NCBI RefSeq assembly: GCF_900141635.1
Contig: NZ_FSRH01000005.1
Location: 1 to 64,000, forward strand
Length of the DNA stretch: 64,000 nucleotides
Direction of reading: 5' to 3'
DNA from: Peptoclostridium litorale DSM 5388
GTDB taxonomy: Bacteria; Bacillota; Clostridia; Peptostreptococcales; Peptostreptococcaceae
Both the position numbers and the translations under genes were made by a program. The notes under the pieces were generated by a model. The model did no database searches and had not been told where the DNA came from. It saw only the letters and a program-made list of their open reading frames with translations. Positions 1-9,152 of the stretch are shown here, one piece after another. Within the stretch, counting starts at the first letter, position 1, and each line of letters starts with the position of its first letter.

Positions 1-515
1 TGGAAGTGTTCGTAATAGGCGGAGGAGACACAGCAGTTGAAGAGGCTATGTTCCTTACAAAATTCGCTAGAAAAGTTACAATAGTTCACAGAAGAGCCGA
101 GCTTAGAGCTGCTAAGTCTATACAAGAGAAGGCATTCAAAAACGAAAAGCTTAACTTCATGTGGAACACAGTAATAGAAGAAATAAAGGGAGACGGAATA
201 GTAGAATCTGCAGTATTCAAAAACAGAGAAACTGGAGAAGTTACAGAGTTCGTTGCACCTGAAGAAGACGGCACTTTCGGAATATTCGTATTCATAGGAT
301 ACGATCCAAAAAGCGCTCTTGTAGAAGGAAAGCTAGAGCTTGACGAGACAGGCTATATACCAACAGACGACAACATGAAGACTAACGTTGAAGGCGTATT
401 TGCCGCTGGAGACATAAGAGTCAAGTCACTTAGACAGGTAGTTACAGCGACAGCTGACGGAGCTATAGCTGCAGTTCAAGCTGAGAAGTATATAGAAGAG
501 CACTTCGCAGAGTAA
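1..515 (+). CDS. trxB: Thioredoxin reductase, C-terminal part (5' end outside window)
   Basis: NADPH-dependent thioredoxin reductase, a cytoplasmic FAD enzyme that passes electrons from NADPH to thioredoxin. Only about the last 170 residues are visible and the reading frame is open at the window edge. They open with the NADPH-binding motif GGGDTAVEEA, carry the HRR triplet used for the NADP 2'-phosphate about 30 residues later, and end with the FAD-contact stretch AAGDIR followed by LRQVVTA. The redox CxxC pair normally lies just before GGGDTA and so falls outside the window; the family call does not depend on it because trxA follows 100 bp downstream on the same strand. Stop is TAA. Confidence 0.93.
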   Translation, partial: EVFVIGGGDTAVEEAMFLTKFARKVTIVHRRAELRAAKSIQEKAFKNEKLNFMWNTVIEEIKGDGIVESAVFKNRETGEVTEFVAPEEDGTFGIFVFIGYDPKSALVEGKLELDETGYIPTDDNMKTNVEGVFAAGDIRVKSLRQVVTATADGAIAAVQAEKYIEEHFAE

Positions 516-550
516 TCACTGCTGATTAAAAGACAAATAACAAAGATAAT

Positions 551-579
551 AATGGCCAGACCTCATGGGCTTGGCCGTT
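551..579 (+). other. Hairpin between trxB and trxA
   Basis: Eight-base arms AATGGCCA (551-558) and TGGCCGTT (572-579) pair with one G-U, leaving a 13-nt loop. There is no following T-run, so it looks more like an mRNA processing or stability element inside a trxB-trxA transcript than a terminator. Function is inferred. Confidence 0.4.
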
Positions 580-615
580 GCATAAATACAAAAGAAAAAA
601 GGGAGATGACTGTAA

Positions 616-933
616 ATGTTAATGCTAGATAAAGATACTTTCAAAACTGAGGTTCTAGAGGGAACAGGATACGTACTAGTTGACTACTATAGCGATGGAT
701 GCGTACCATGCAAGGCTCTTATGCCAGCGGTAGAAGAGCTTTCGAAGAAATACGAAGGAAGAGTTGTGTTTGCAAAGCTCAACACAACAGGAGCAAGAAG
801 ACTTGCTATAAGCCAAAAGATACTAGGACTTCCTACACTGTCTCTATACAAGGATGGAGTAAAGGTGGATGAAGTTACTAAAGACGATGCAACAATAGAA
901 AACATAGAGGCAATGGTAGAAAGAAACATATAG
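616..933 (+). CDS. trxA: Thioredoxin with GCVPC active site
   Basis: Thioredoxin of 105 residues, the normal length for the family. It is reduced by the upstream TrxB and serves cytoplasmic disulfide reduction; in glycine-fermenting clostridia the same system feeds reductases of amino-acid fermentation. The active site is GCVPC at residues 28-32, in place of the usual WCGPC: the tryptophan before the first cysteine and the glycine between the cysteines are both replaced. The cis-proline is P73 in GLPTLSLY. The purine-rich GGGAGATG lies about 8 bases before the ATG. A terminator at 1009-1050 closes the pair. This active-site type fits amino-acid-fermenting Clostridia such as Eubacterium acidaminophilum; that link is from memory of the family. 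Confidence 0.93.
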   Translation: MLMLDKDTFKTEVLEGTGYVLVDYYSDGCVPCKALMPAVEELSKKYEGRVVFAKLNTTGARRLAISQKILGLPTLSLYKDGVKVDEVTKDDATIENIEAMVERNI

Positions 934-1008
934 TAAATAACCAGTATTATTTATGTGTGTAAAAGGCTGAATCTCATAATTTGAAAATAAAAAAATACAT
1001 TGAAAAAC

Positions 1009-1050
1009 AGGGCAAAGACATGTCAAAACGGTCTTTGCTCTATTTTGTTT
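1009..1050 (+). terminator. Rho-independent terminator after trxBA
   Basis: Arms AGGGCAAAGAC (1009-1019) and GTCTTTGCTCT (1031-1041) with one G-U pair, followed by TTTTGTTTT. It separates the thioredoxin genes from the chemoreceptor gene. Confidence 0.85.
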
Positions 1051-1107
1051 TAGTGGTATCATTGTTATGTATGGGGATTGGAAAATTTAAGGTAAGGGGT
1101 GTTTGTT

Positions 1108-2745
1108 TTGAAAAATGAAAAATTGAAAAAGGGGCTGATGACCACTGTAGTGATATCTGGCGCGATTTCATATCTAATTGGAGCATTGGCACTTAAAGAA
1201 GCTTCTCAGACCTCAAAAATCATTGTGGCGGCTCTTGGAATGGCTACAGGTTTTTTAGGATGGACATTATCGGAAATAAACACAAGGTCCTCCATAAAGC
1301 ATATAGCAGACAGAATTCAAAAAATAGCTAATGGAGATCTCACACAGAAAATAGATATTGAGGACGGGGCTGCAAAAGAAATTTCAGAAAGTGTGAATGA
1401 GCTAATAGTAAAATTCAGGTTGCTTATAGCGCAGAGCCTTACAATAAATGACAAGATAATAGGATATACAGACAAAATAGGCGAGCAGGCCAATGCTGTT
1501 AATCAAGCATCAAGCGAAACGGCAGCTGCAATGAACGACGTCTCAAATGGAGTGACAGATCAGACCCATTCAATAGTAAGGGCGCAGGATAATTCAAGAG
1601 AGATAACAAGTGGGGCAAGAGCTGTTGGAGAAAAGACCAGGAAGGTCAAGATTGCTGCGGAAGAGATGGGAGCCATTGTAGATGAAAGCTCTGAAAAATT
1701 CAACCAGCTTGTATATAGGATGGATATTTCAGCAATGTCGAATCTCAAGCTTGCAGGAGACATAAAAGGTCTTGAATCAAAGGCATTTGACATACAAAAC
1801 ATAGCAGACACTGTAAATGAAATAAGTGAAAACACTAATCTTTTGGCTCTTAATGCGTCAATAGAAGCCGCAAGGGCAGGAGAAGCCGGCAAAGGATTTT
1901 CAGTAGTGGCTGAAGAAATAAGAAGACTTGCAGAGGACTCGTCAAGGCAGGCGGGAGAGATACAAAACATAGTAAACGAGATAAAAAGAGAAATATCGGA
2001 TATAACGACAGGCATAGATGTGGAAGTTGAAAGCATAAACAAAAACATAGAATTTTCAAAGGAAACAAGCAGCGTGTTAAACTCAATGACGCAAAAGGCA
2101 AGGATTACAATACAAGAGGTTGAAGACATAGCAGATGGTGTGGAAAGTCAAGTTGAAAGGGTTTCGGAAATAGAAGGGATAATGGAAAGGATAAGTGCCG
2201 TATCCCAGGATACTACGGCTGCAACTGAAGAAATAGCGGCTACAATGGATGAACAGTCGATTTCGACGAATTATATATTCGAATCCATAAAAAGCCTTTC
2301 AGATATGAATATGGAGATGAAGGAATACATCAACGCATTCGTAAAGTCATATGGACTAAACTCGCAAAAGAAAAAGTATGTTCAAGATGGCACAAGGATT
2401 CTTCGCGAAATGGCCATGCAAAGGGAAGTTATAGGGATGGACTATGAAGAGGGAAGAAAATGTCTCCAGGAAAAGATGAAAATGCATAATCAGTTTGAAA
2501 TGATTGCCATGATGGACAGCGGCGGGCTTAGGGTGGCGACTGCCCTGGACTATACGAAAGAGGAAACCTATGTCAACTTTGCACACAGGGAGTACCACAG
2601 GCAGGCTGTAAAAGGCGTTGAATATACATCTGAGCCGTATATATCTGTGGACAGCAACAATTACTGTATAGCAATAGCTGTTCCAGTCAAGGACAATACA
2701 GGAGATATAAAAGGTATTTTGATGGGAGATCTGACTCTGGGATAA
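1108..2745 (+). CDS. Methyl-accepting chemotaxis protein with C-terminal Cache-like sensor
   Basis: Chemoreceptor of 545 residues that would signal through CheW/CheA. Two hydrophobic segments lie at about residues 10-30 and 35-55 with almost nothing between them, so there is no extracellular sensor. A HAMP-like region (about 60-110) leads into the signalling coiled coil with the conserved tip around 235-275 ([19 protein letters not shown]). After the coiled coil, residues about 410-545 form a further domain with [22 protein letters not shown] and [14 protein letters not shown], resembling a single Cache (PDC) sensor placed in the cytoplasm. I chose TTG at 1108 because AAGGGGTG lies about 8 bases upstream; an in-frame GTG at 1099 overlaps that ribosome site. 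Ligand is unknown. Confidence 0.88.
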   Translation: MKNEKLKKGLMTTVVISGAISYLIGALALKEASQTSKIIVAALGMATGFLGWTLSEINTRSSIKHIADRIQKIANGDLTQKIDIEDGAAKEISESVNELIVKFRLLIAQSLTINDKIIGYTDKIGEQANAVNQASSETAAAMNDVSNGVTDQTHSIVRAQDNSREITSGARAVGEKTRKVKIAAEEMGAIVDESSEKFNQLVYRMDISAMSNLKLAGDIKGLESKAFDIQNIADTVNEISENTNLLALNASIEAARAGEAGKGFSVVAEEIRRLAEDSSRQAGEIQNIVNEIKREISDITTGIDVEVESINKNIEFSKETSSVLNSMTQKARITIQEVEDIADGVESQVERVSEIEGIMERISAVSQDTTAATEEIAATMDEQSISTNYIFESIKSLSDMNMEMKEYINAFVKSYGLNSQKKKYVQDGTRILREMAMQREVIGMDYEEGRKCLQEKMKMHNQFEMIAMMDSGGLRVATALDYTKEETYVNFAHREYHRQAVKGVEYTSEPYISVDSNNYCIAIAVPVKDNTGDIKGILMGDLTLG

Positions 2746-2865
2746 TGAGGCTTTAGAACTAAAAAAAAATATGTTGTAATATTCATTGTAAATTTAGCCG
2801 CTTGAAATTAAAATTATAAGGATAGGTCAATAAACAGGCAAACACAAGGGGAGGGTGGAATATTT

Positions 2866-3954
2866 ATGCGATTTGTGCCAATGAATTCAGTAAGAAAAGG
2901 AGCAGTTATTGCAAAGCCGCTTATAGATTCGAATGGAAGCCTTCTTCTTAAGGAAGGAGTTATCCTTTCGGACCCTATAATACAAAAAATACAGGACAAA
3001 GGATATAAGTCCATATATGTAAAAGATGACTATTCTCAAGGGGACATAGAGGATGTAATCAAGCCGGAAATAAGGCGTAAAGTAACAAACAAAATAAAGG
3101 ATACGTTTGAGTTTTTTGCCAAAAATCAAGGGAGGGAAACTCAAAATAGCGCTCAAATATACAAGAATCTGGATGAGCTTTATGATATGTCAAAGGCTAT
3201 AGTTGATGATCTTTTCAACCAGAAGGATATAATGATAAGCATGGTTGACATAAAGAGCATGGACAATTATACATATTCACACAGTGTGAATGTGGCTGTA
3301 CTGTCGCTTGTCATAGGAATTGCCGCACAGCTTACCAAAAATGAACTATATGAGATTACAATGGGCGCAATGCTCCATGACATAGGCAAGATATTCGTGC
3401 CAAAGGAAATACTCAACAAACCGGGAAAGCTTACAGACGAAGAATTTAAAATAATACAGCAGCATACTGTAAAAGGGTATGAGTATATATCTCAAAATTC
3501 GTCTATAAAGGCTACAACAAAGATAATAGCTTTGCAGCATCACTTGAATATGGATGGAAGCGGATATCCAAGTGGCAATAAGCTTTCTCAAATACATAAA
3601 TTCTCCAGAATAGTCTCGATTGCAGACATATATGACGCTCTCACTTCGGACAGGAGCTACAGGAAGGCATTTGCTCCAAGTGAAGCAATAGAATATATAA
3701 TGTCACTCGCATCAAGCAAATTGGATATTGACTATGTAAAGGTATTTGTAAAAAAGATAATACCTTATCCGGTTGGAACGATTGTAATGTTGAGCAATGG
3801 CGAAACGGCAGTAGTCAAAAAGCTAAATGAGGGATTTCCTATGAGGCCGGTGGTTGAGCTAATAATAAATGGGAAGCTTACGGATGAGAAGATTGACCTT
3901 ATGGAAATGAACAACCAGGTAATAAAGGAAATTGTATATGAAATTTCGGGTTAA
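2866..3954 (+). CDS. HD-GYP domain protein, probable cyclic-di-GMP phosphodiesterase
   Basis: 362-residue protein with no membrane segment. The N-terminal 130 residues are a variable region of the kind found before HD-GYP domains (SLLLKEGVILSD near the start). The HD-GYP domain covers about residues 130-310: HSVNVA, the HD pair in MLHDIGKI, LQHH, the GYP signature in MDGSGYPSG, and IADIYDALTSDRSYR. These metal and signature residues are all present, so hydrolysis of cyclic di-GMP is likely by family knowledge. It follows the chemoreceptor by 120 bp on the same strand, which suggests a link to motility control but does not prove it. A GGGGAGGG ribosome site precedes the ATG. Confidence 0.9.
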   Translation: MRFVPMNSVRKGAVIAKPLIDSNGSLLLKEGVILSDPIIQKIQDKGYKSIYVKDDYSQGDIEDVIKPEIRRKVTNKIKDTFEFFAKNQGRETQNSAQIYKNLDELYDMSKAIVDDLFNQKDIMISMVDIKSMDNYTYSHSVNVAVLSLVIGIAAQLTKNELYEITMGAMLHDIGKIFVPKEILNKPGKLTDEEFKIIQQHTVKGYEYISQNSSIKATTKIIALQHHLNMDGSGYPSGNKLSQIHKFSRIVSIADIYDALTSDRSYRKAFAPSEAIEYIMSLASSKLDIDYVKVFVKKIIPYPVGTIVMLSNGETAVVKKLNEGFPMRPVVELIINGKLTDEKIDLMEMNNQVIKEIVYEISG

Positions 3955-3980
3955 ATCTGTAAAAAATATCAAAATAGTGA

Positions 3981-4009
3981 TTGAGTTTTAATAGAGTCGA
4001 TAATATAAT
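3981..4009 (+). promoter_or_regulatory. Sigma-A type promoter for murA
   Basis: TTGAGT (3981-3986), a 17-base spacer and TATAAT (4004-4009). The leader to murA is then about 140 nt and contains a small CGGC/GCCG hairpin near 4100. Confidence 0.65.
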
Positions 4010-4154
4010 AACTTATGTGCTAATAAGGAGCTATAGAAATGGTTTGGTAAAGTATGAGCCAATAAAATAGCAGTGAATTTAGCCAGTGGATTTGAAGCCC
4101 GGCTTTTAACGCCGAGTAGTTTGTTGATATTAACCTATGGAAGGGATGAATGGA

Positions 4155-5405
4155 TTGCCTGAAATAATAGTGAGACAAAGCGGGCCTCTTGTTGGGCGCG
4201 TTAGAATAGATGGGGCAAAGAATGCGGTACTGCCCATAATGGCTGCTACATTGCTTGTGGACGGTAAATCGGTAATAGAAGATGTTCCGCAGCTAAGAGA
4301 TGTATACGTAATGATAGATCTTTTAAAGACACTGGGGGCAGATGTCGAATTTGAAAACGGAATACTCCAGGTGGATGCCAGCGGAGTGGACAAATGGGAT
4401 GCGCCATACGAGCTGGTAAGGAAAATGAGGGCATCTTTCCTTGTAATGGGACCGATACTTGCGAGATTTAAAAGAACCAGAGTTTCAATGCCGGGAGGGT
4501 GTGCAATAGGGACAAGACCCATAGACCTTCATCTAAAAGGATTTGAAGCACTCGGGGCAGATGTAAGCGTGGAACATGGAACGGTAGAGGCGTCGTGCAG
4601 CGCACTTTCAGGGGATAAGATATATCTGGACTTCCCATCTGTGGGAGCTACGGAAAACATAATAATGGCGGCTTCTATGGCTGAAGGTACGACAATACTT
4701 GAAAATGCTGCAGAGGAGCCTGAAATTGTCGACCTTGCGAATTTTTTAAACAGAATGGGTGCCAATGTCAAAGGTGCTGGAACGAACACGATTACAATAA
4801 AAGGAGTAAGCGCCCTTAAAGGGGTTACACACAGGGTTATTCCAGATAGGATTGAGGCCGGCACGTTCATGGTTGCAGCTGCTATTACAAAGGGAGACAT
4901 AGAAATAGAAAATGTAGTCATAGAGCATTTGAAGCCGGCAATAGCAAAATTGAAAGAGGTTGGATGCACTATAATTGAAGGAGACGAATCAATAAGGGTT
5001 ATAGGACCGAAAGAGACCTTGGCGACAACGATAAAAACCCTCCCACATCCGGGATTTCCAACTGACATGCAGGCCCAGTTTATGGCTCTTTTGAGCATGG
5101 CTAAGGGAACTTCCATAGTTACTGAAACTGTATTTGAAAACAGATTCATGCATGTAAATGAGCTCAGAAGGATGGGGGCAAACATAAGAATAGAGGGCAA
5201 AACGGCAATAGTCCAGGGCGTGGATTCTCTTGAAGGGGCAAATGTAGAAGCTACTGACCTTAGAGCGGGAGCTGCACTCATACTTGCGGGACTTTTGGCG
5301 AAGGGAGAAACAAGGATAGGCCAAATACACCATATCGAAAGAGGATATGTGAGCATAGAAAAAAAGATAACTCAGCTTGGAGGAAAAATAGAAAAGGTAA
5401 TTTAA
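4155..5405 (+). CDS. murA: UDP-N-acetylglucosamine 1-carboxyvinyltransferase
   Basis: First committed enzyme of peptidoglycan precursor synthesis; transfers enolpyruvate from phosphoenolpyruvate to UDP-GlcNAc in the cytoplasm. Counting from the chosen start it has 416 residues, normal for MurA. The conserved lysine is K22 in AKNAVLP and the catalytic cysteine is C116 in [10 protein letters not shown], so it is not the Cys-to-Asp, fosfomycin-resistant type. In-frame ATGs at 4137 and 4146 flank or overlap the only ribosome site, GGAAGGG (4139-4145); TTG at 4155 has ideal spacing and gives the usual N-terminus, so I prefer it. In B. subtilis and C. difficile murA is followed by spoIID; here it is followed by a terminator and then mbl. 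Confidence 0.96.
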   Translation: MPEIIVRQSGPLVGRVRIDGAKNAVLPIMAATLLVDGKSVIEDVPQLRDVYVMIDLLKTLGADVEFENGILQVDASGVDKWDAPYELVRKMRASFLVMGPILARFKRTRVSMPGGCAIGTRPIDLHLKGFEALGADVSVEHGTVEASCSALSGDKIYLDFPSVGATENIIMAASMAEGTTILENAAEEPEIVDLANFLNRMGANVKGAGTNTITIKGVSALKGVTHRVIPDRIEAGTFMVAAAITKGDIEIENVVIEHLKPAIAKLKEVGCTIIEGDESIRVIGPKETLATTIKTLPHPGFPTDMQAQFMALLSMAKGTSIVTETVFENRFMHVNELRRMGANIRIEGKTAIVQGVDSLEGANVEATDLRAGAALILAGLLAKGETRIGQIHHIERGYVSIEKKITQLGGKIEKVI

Positions 5406-5409
5406 CGTG

Positions 5410-5441
5410 GAAGCCGGGGAGAATGTCCCGGCTTCTATTTG
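5410..5441 (+). terminator. Terminator after murA
   Basis: Perfect nine-base arms GAAGCCGGG (5410-5418) and CCCGGCTTC (5427-5435), then TATTTG. Starts five bases after the murA stop. Confidence 0.8.
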
Positions 5442-5645
5442 TAATTATGTAAAATCTGATGAAATTCAGACCTGTTTAACTATAGATTGCAGGCATGCGT
5501 TGGTACAAGCGTCTGGACGTTCATGCCATAAAAAGGCTTTTGCTGAAGTTTCATATTACTCCAAAACTATATGGGACATAGGACTTACAGCCCCTAAAAA
5601 ATCAATGTCACAAAGATTAAATAAAAATTAAAAAGCATTCATATG

Positions 5646-5676
5646 TTGGTGCTTAAGTGTATTTTTTTGTTATAAT
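5646..5676 (+). promoter_or_regulatory. Possible promoter for mbl
   Basis: A perfect TATAAT at 5671-5676 preceded by TTGGTG at 5646-5651 with a 19-base spacer, slightly long for sigma-A. It sits 60 bases upstream of the mbl start. Confidence 0.5.
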
Positions 5677-5736
5677 AGAGGTATGTGATTTTTATTAGTG
5701 TCAGTTTGATATTATGATGGGAGAGGTAGATTGATT

Positions 5737-6762
5737 ATGAAATTTGCACCGGATATAGGCATAGATCTTGGCACGGCGTCAATACTTGTATATGTAAAGG
5801 GGAAGGGTATAGTTCTTAAAGAGCCTTCAGTTGTGGCCATTGATAAAAATACTAATACTGTGCTTGCAGTTGGAGAAGAGGCGAGAAAAATGCTTGGAAG
5901 GACTCCAGGCAACATAGTCGCGATAAGACCGCTTAAAGAGGGGGTCATATCAGACTATGACGTGACTGAAAAGATGCTTAAGTATTTCATATCGAAAGTA
6001 CTTGGGAAGAGCAGCTTTTTCAGCCTATTCAAGCCTCAGATAATGGTGTGCGTACCATCGGGTGTGACAGAGGTTGAAAAGAGGGCTGTGATAGACGCTA
6101 CAATGGAGGCTGGGGCCAGAAAGGTTTTCCTTATAGAAGAGCCTATAGCTGCTGCAATAGGTGCGGGGCTTGACATATCAAAGCCAAACGGCAACATGGT
6201 TGTGGACATAGGCGGAGGAACTGCCGACATAGCTGTAATATCGCTTGGAGGAGTAGTTGTAAGCACTTCGATAAAAATTGCAGGGGACAAATTCGATGAA
6301 GCGCTGGTTAAGTACATGAGGAAAAAATACAACTTGCTCATAGGAGAGAGAACCGCCGAGGACATAAAAATCCACATAGGCACAGCATATAAAAGAGACG
6401 CAGATGTGACCATGGATGTAAGGGGGCGAAACCTGGTTTCAGGTCTTCCTGAAAACGTGACGGTAAAGGCCATGGAGACATTCCATGCACTTGAGGAAAA
6501 TGTAAACCAGATAGCTGATGCAGTTCATATGGTGCTTGAAAAGACGCCGCCGGAACTCTCTGCGGACATAAGTGACAAGGGGATAATAATGACAGGTGGA
6601 GGTTCTCTTCTTTGGGGGCTAGACAAGCTTATATCAAATAGAACCGGAATAAATGTACAAATAGCTGAAGATGCGGTGTCTTGCGTTGCAATGGGAACGG
6701 GAGAAGCCCTAAATTCCCTTCACCTCCTCAAAAGGAGCGGAGGCGTATCTAAAAAAAGGTAG
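5737..6762 (+). CDS. mbl: MreB/Mbl family actin-like rod-shape protein
   Basis: Bacterial actin homologue of 341 residues that forms ATP-dependent filaments under the membrane and guides lateral wall synthesis. Actin-fold phosphate loops are visible: GIDLGTASILVYVKGKG at the N-terminus, DIGGGTADIAVISLGG in the middle, and TGGGSLLWG near the C-terminus, plus EEPIAAAIGAGLD. I chose ATG 5737 over TTG 5731 because GGGAGAGG (5719-5726) is ten bases from the ATG but only four from the TTG. Its place directly before the flhO/flhP-type genes matches B. subtilis mbl, so Mbl is a better label than MreB proper. No mreC/mreD follow, in line with this. Confidence 0.92.
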   Translation: MKFAPDIGIDLGTASILVYVKGKGIVLKEPSVVAIDKNTNTVLAVGEEARKMLGRTPGNIVAIRPLKEGVISDYDVTEKMLKYFISKVLGKSSFFSLFKPQIMVCVPSGVTEVEKRAVIDATMEAGARKVFLIEEPIAAAIGAGLDISKPNGNMVVDIGGGTADIAVISLGGVVVSTSIKIAGDKFDEALVKYMRKKYNLLIGERTAEDIKIHIGTAYKRDADVTMDVRGRNLVSGLPENVTVKAMETFHALEENVNQIADAVHMVLEKTPPELSADISDKGIIMTGGGSLLWGLDKLISNRTGINVQIAEDAVSCVAMGTGEALNSLHLLKRSGGVSKKR

Positions 6763-6788
6763 ATCAAAAACTTGATACCTGCGCCCTA

Positions 6789-6816
6789 TAAAGAATTACC
6801 CGTTTATATCCGAAAT
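6789..6816 (+). promoter_or_regulatory. Candidate sigma-D promoter upstream of flgF
   Basis: TAAA at 6789-6792, 16-base spacer, then TCCGAAAT (6809-6816), against a consensus near TAAA-N15-GCCGATAA. A short GGCGG/CCGCC hairpin (6851-6870) lies in the leader. One mismatch in the core -10 makes this moderate only. Confidence 0.42.
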
Positions 6817-6894
6817 TCAATATACGGAGTGATTTTGGGGAAATATGTATGGCGGGCTTCACAGTCCGCCAAATATTCATATGGAGTGGATTAT

Positions 6895-7965
6895 ATGTAC
6901 AGGGGAATTTATACGGTTACATCTACAATGAGTACAAATCAGAGAAAGCTAGATGTTGTCTCGAATAACCTTGCAAACACAAATACAGCATCATTTAAAA
7001 AGGATGAACTTATAACAAAGGCATTTCCTGAAAAGCTGCTTAGCAAGATGAACGGAGTCTCATACAGCAACAACACAAGAGACAGTAATATAGGCGTGAA
7101 AAGAGACGGACAAGGGTTTATAGTGAATTGTCAGAGCAGCTTTTTTACTGTAGACGGGTCTCAGGGAAAAAGCTACAGCAGAGATATGAAGCTGGCGGCA
7201 GACGATCAGGGATATCTAAAGACATATTCACGAAGCATAGCCGGCAGAGTAGACACAAGCAGGGGATACTATGTCTTGGATTCAAACGGAAAGAGGATAC
7301 AGGCGGGAGCCAATTTCCAAATAGACGGACAGGGAAATGTATCTTCAGGAGGGCAAAGTGTAGCAAATCTTCTGTTTACGCCTCAAAGAGGCGTGATAGG
7401 GACTGTAAACGGGGGAAAGAGCGTAGACTACATAAAAAGCAATTTCCGCCAAGGGGGGCTTCAGCAGACCAATAGGAATTTGGATGTTGCCATAAAGGGA
7501 AGCGGATTCTTCCAGGTGCAAACGGCAGATGGACAGACTAGGTATACACGTGAGGGCACTTTTAAAATAAGCGATGACGGAATGCTTGTTACAGACGAGG
7601 GTATGAGAGTTATGGCAAATGGCGGGCCGGTGCCTGTTGACGGCGAACTTAATATAAGAGAAAACGGAGACATATACATAGACGGCTCGTTTTTCGATAC
7701 TTTAAGTGTTGCTGATGTGCGGAACCTGGACACACTTAGAAAGATAGGATATGGCACATATGAAGTGGAGCCGGGCCAGGATCCCAATATGGGTCAGTTT
7801 GAGGGAGAGCTTCTTCAAGGTTATATTGAAGGGTCTAATGTAAATCCTGTCAAAGAAATGATCGAGATGATAGACATTATGAGAAACTATGAAAGTGGAC
7901 AGAAGGTCATAAAGGCGTATGACGATATAATGGCAAAAGCCGCCAATGAGATAGGCAAACTTTAA
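6895..7965 (+). CDS. flhO: Flagellar hook/rod basal-body protein, FlgF/FlhO class
   Basis: 356-residue flagellar axial protein of the rod/hook family, exported through the flagellar secretion system and assembled in the distal rod. The N-terminal motif SNNLANTNTASFKK and the C-terminal helix with GSNVNPVKEMIEMIDIMRNYE are the paired coiled-coil signatures of this family. It is longer than a typical FlgF (about 250-270), with an extra middle segment around residues 60-170. The reading frame is open 123 bases further upstream, but ATG 6895 has GGAG eight bases before it and gives the family N-terminus MYRGIYTVTS. It is followed by the FlgG-type gene, as in the B. subtilis mbl-flhO-flhP order. 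Confidence 0.9.
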   Translation: MYRGIYTVTSTMSTNQRKLDVVSNNLANTNTASFKKDELITKAFPEKLLSKMNGVSYSNNTRDSNIGVKRDGQGFIVNCQSSFFTVDGSQGKSYSRDMKLAADDQGYLKTYSRSIAGRVDTSRGYYVLDSNGKRIQAGANFQIDGQGNVSSGGQSVANLLFTPQRGVIGTVNGGKSVDYIKSNFRQGGLQQTNRNLDVAIKGSGFFQVQTADGQTRYTREGTFKISDDGMLVTDEGMRVMANGGPVPVDGELNIRENGDIYIDGSFFDTLSVADVRNLDTLRKIGYGTYEVEPGQDPNMGQFEGELLQGYIEGSNVNPVKEMIEMIDIMRNYESGQKVIKAYDDIMAKAANEIGKL

Positions 7966-7993
7966 CCTGAAACTGTAATGGGAGGTAGATGCA

Positions 7994-8791
7994 ATGAGAG
8001 CACTTTGGTCAGCGGCTAGTGGAATGAAGGCTCAGCAGCTTAACATAGACAATATATCAAACAACCTTGCGAATGTTAATACCACTGGATACAAGAAGAT
8101 GAGGGTTGAATTCAAAGATCTTCTATATGAAAACATAAAAGATGCAAGCATTGTAGACGGAGAGGGAAGTCCTGTAAATCTTCAGGTAGGCCACGGGGTA
8201 ATGTACAGTGCCACAAGCAGGAATTTTGAAAATGGAGGATTCCAAAGCACTGAAAACGATACGGATTTCGCGCTTGACGGAAGGGGATTCTTTGTAGCAC
8301 AAAACCCTGCAGGAGAAAGAATTTATACAAGAGACGGAAGCTTCAAGCTGGACGTGGATGGAGATACAAGAAGGCTTGTCACGTCTGAAGGATATTTTGT
8401 GCTTTCGGAGGATGACGACTACATAGAGTTTTCAGATACGGACAAGGATTTCACCGTTGATGAGATGGGAGCCATAAAGGTAAAGACTGAAGACGGAACA
8501 GTGGAGGATACGGGCCTTTCGCTTGCTGTTGTAGACTTTTTGAATCCTGACGGACTCGAGGCCGTAGGAGGAAACTTCCTCAAGGCTACGAACGCCTCAG
8601 GAGAGGAGATGCTGCTTGAAGGAGAGGAAAGGGACACCAAGATATATCAGGGATACCTTGAAAACTCCAATGTGCAGATAGTCGAGGAAATGATAAAGCT
8701 TATAACGGCTCAAAGGGCATACGATATAAATTCAAAGACAATACAGACTGCGGACGAAATGATGCAGACGGCAAACAGCGTTAAGAGGTAA
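7994..8791 (+). CDS. flhP: Flagellar distal-rod protein FlgG/FlhP
   Basis: 265-residue distal-rod protein, normal FlgG length. The N-terminus MRALWSAASGMKAQQ and SNNLANVNTTGYKK and the C-terminal LENSNVQIVEEMIKLITAQRAYD are diagnostic. It assembles into the rod that crosses the cell wall. GGGAGGT lies about nine bases before the ATG, and the gene starts 28 bp after flhO, so the two are surely co-transcribed. The region around residues 125-190 is rich in Asp and Glu. Confidence 0.95.
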   Translation: MRALWSAASGMKAQQLNIDNISNNLANVNTTGYKKMRVEFKDLLYENIKDASIVDGEGSPVNLQVGHGVMYSATSRNFENGGFQSTENDTDFALDGRGFFVAQNPAGERIYTRDGSFKLDVDGDTRRLVTSEGYFVLSEDDDYIEFSDTDKDFTVDEMGAIKVKTEDGTVEDTGLSLAVVDFLNPDGLEAVGGNFLKATNASGEEMLLEGEERDTKIYQGYLENSNVQIVEEMIKLITAQRAYDINSKTIQTADEMMQTANSVKR

Positions 8792-8819
8792 AAACTAGAC
8801 CTTGTGTGGAGGTGACTTT

Positions 8820-9140
8820 GTGAAGGTTAATTCCTATGGAATGGATATGGTCAACGCGGTTAAGTTGAATCAGAATGTTGAAAAAGACATAAAAGGCTCT
8901 GAGGACAAGGATCTTATGGATTCATGCGTAAAGCTTGAAGGGGAATTCATGAAAATAATGCTCAAGGAGATGAAAAAGACAATCCCGGATTCGGGGTTCA
9001 TGCCGAAATCTGCTGGACATGACATAATGGATGACATGTACTATGAGACCATAGGAGAGGATGCCGCTCAAAATTCATCTATTGGTCTTGCTAAAATGAT
9101 ATACGACCAGTTTACAAGAAACAGGACAGACAAAGAATAA
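8820..9140 (+). CDS. Flagellar rod-binding protein (FlgJ N-terminal domain type)
   Basis: 106-residue protein matching the rod-binding domain found at the N-terminus of FlgJ: a cysteine-containing helix LMDSCVKLEGEFMKIMLKEMKKTIP, then GHDIMDDMYYE and SIGLAKMIYDQF. The muramidase domain of proteobacterial FlgJ is missing, as is usual in Firmicutes stand-alone forms. It likely caps or scaffolds the growing rod. GTG at 8820 is taken as the start because GGAGGTG (8808-8814) is five bases upstream; a TTG at 8802 precedes the ribosome site. It follows flhP by 28 bp and shares its transcript. Confidence 0.85.
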   Translation: MKVNSYGMDMVNAVKLNQNVEKDIKGSEDKDLMDSCVKLEGEFMKIMLKEMKKTIPDSGFMPKSAGHDIMDDMYYETIGEDAAQNSSIGLAKMIYDQFTRNRTDKE

Positions 9141-9152
9141 AAAAGGGGATAA

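Noticed and set aside
1560-2129. Long reverse-strand frames opposite the chemoreceptor gene and many other genes
   Set aside because: Low-complexity Ser/Leu/Phe-rich translations typical of the antisense of real coding sequence; no ribosome sites.
5407-5631. Open frame of 74 codons after murA
   Set aside because: Begins inside the murA terminator hairpin, has no ribosome site and no recognisable composition; treated as chance.
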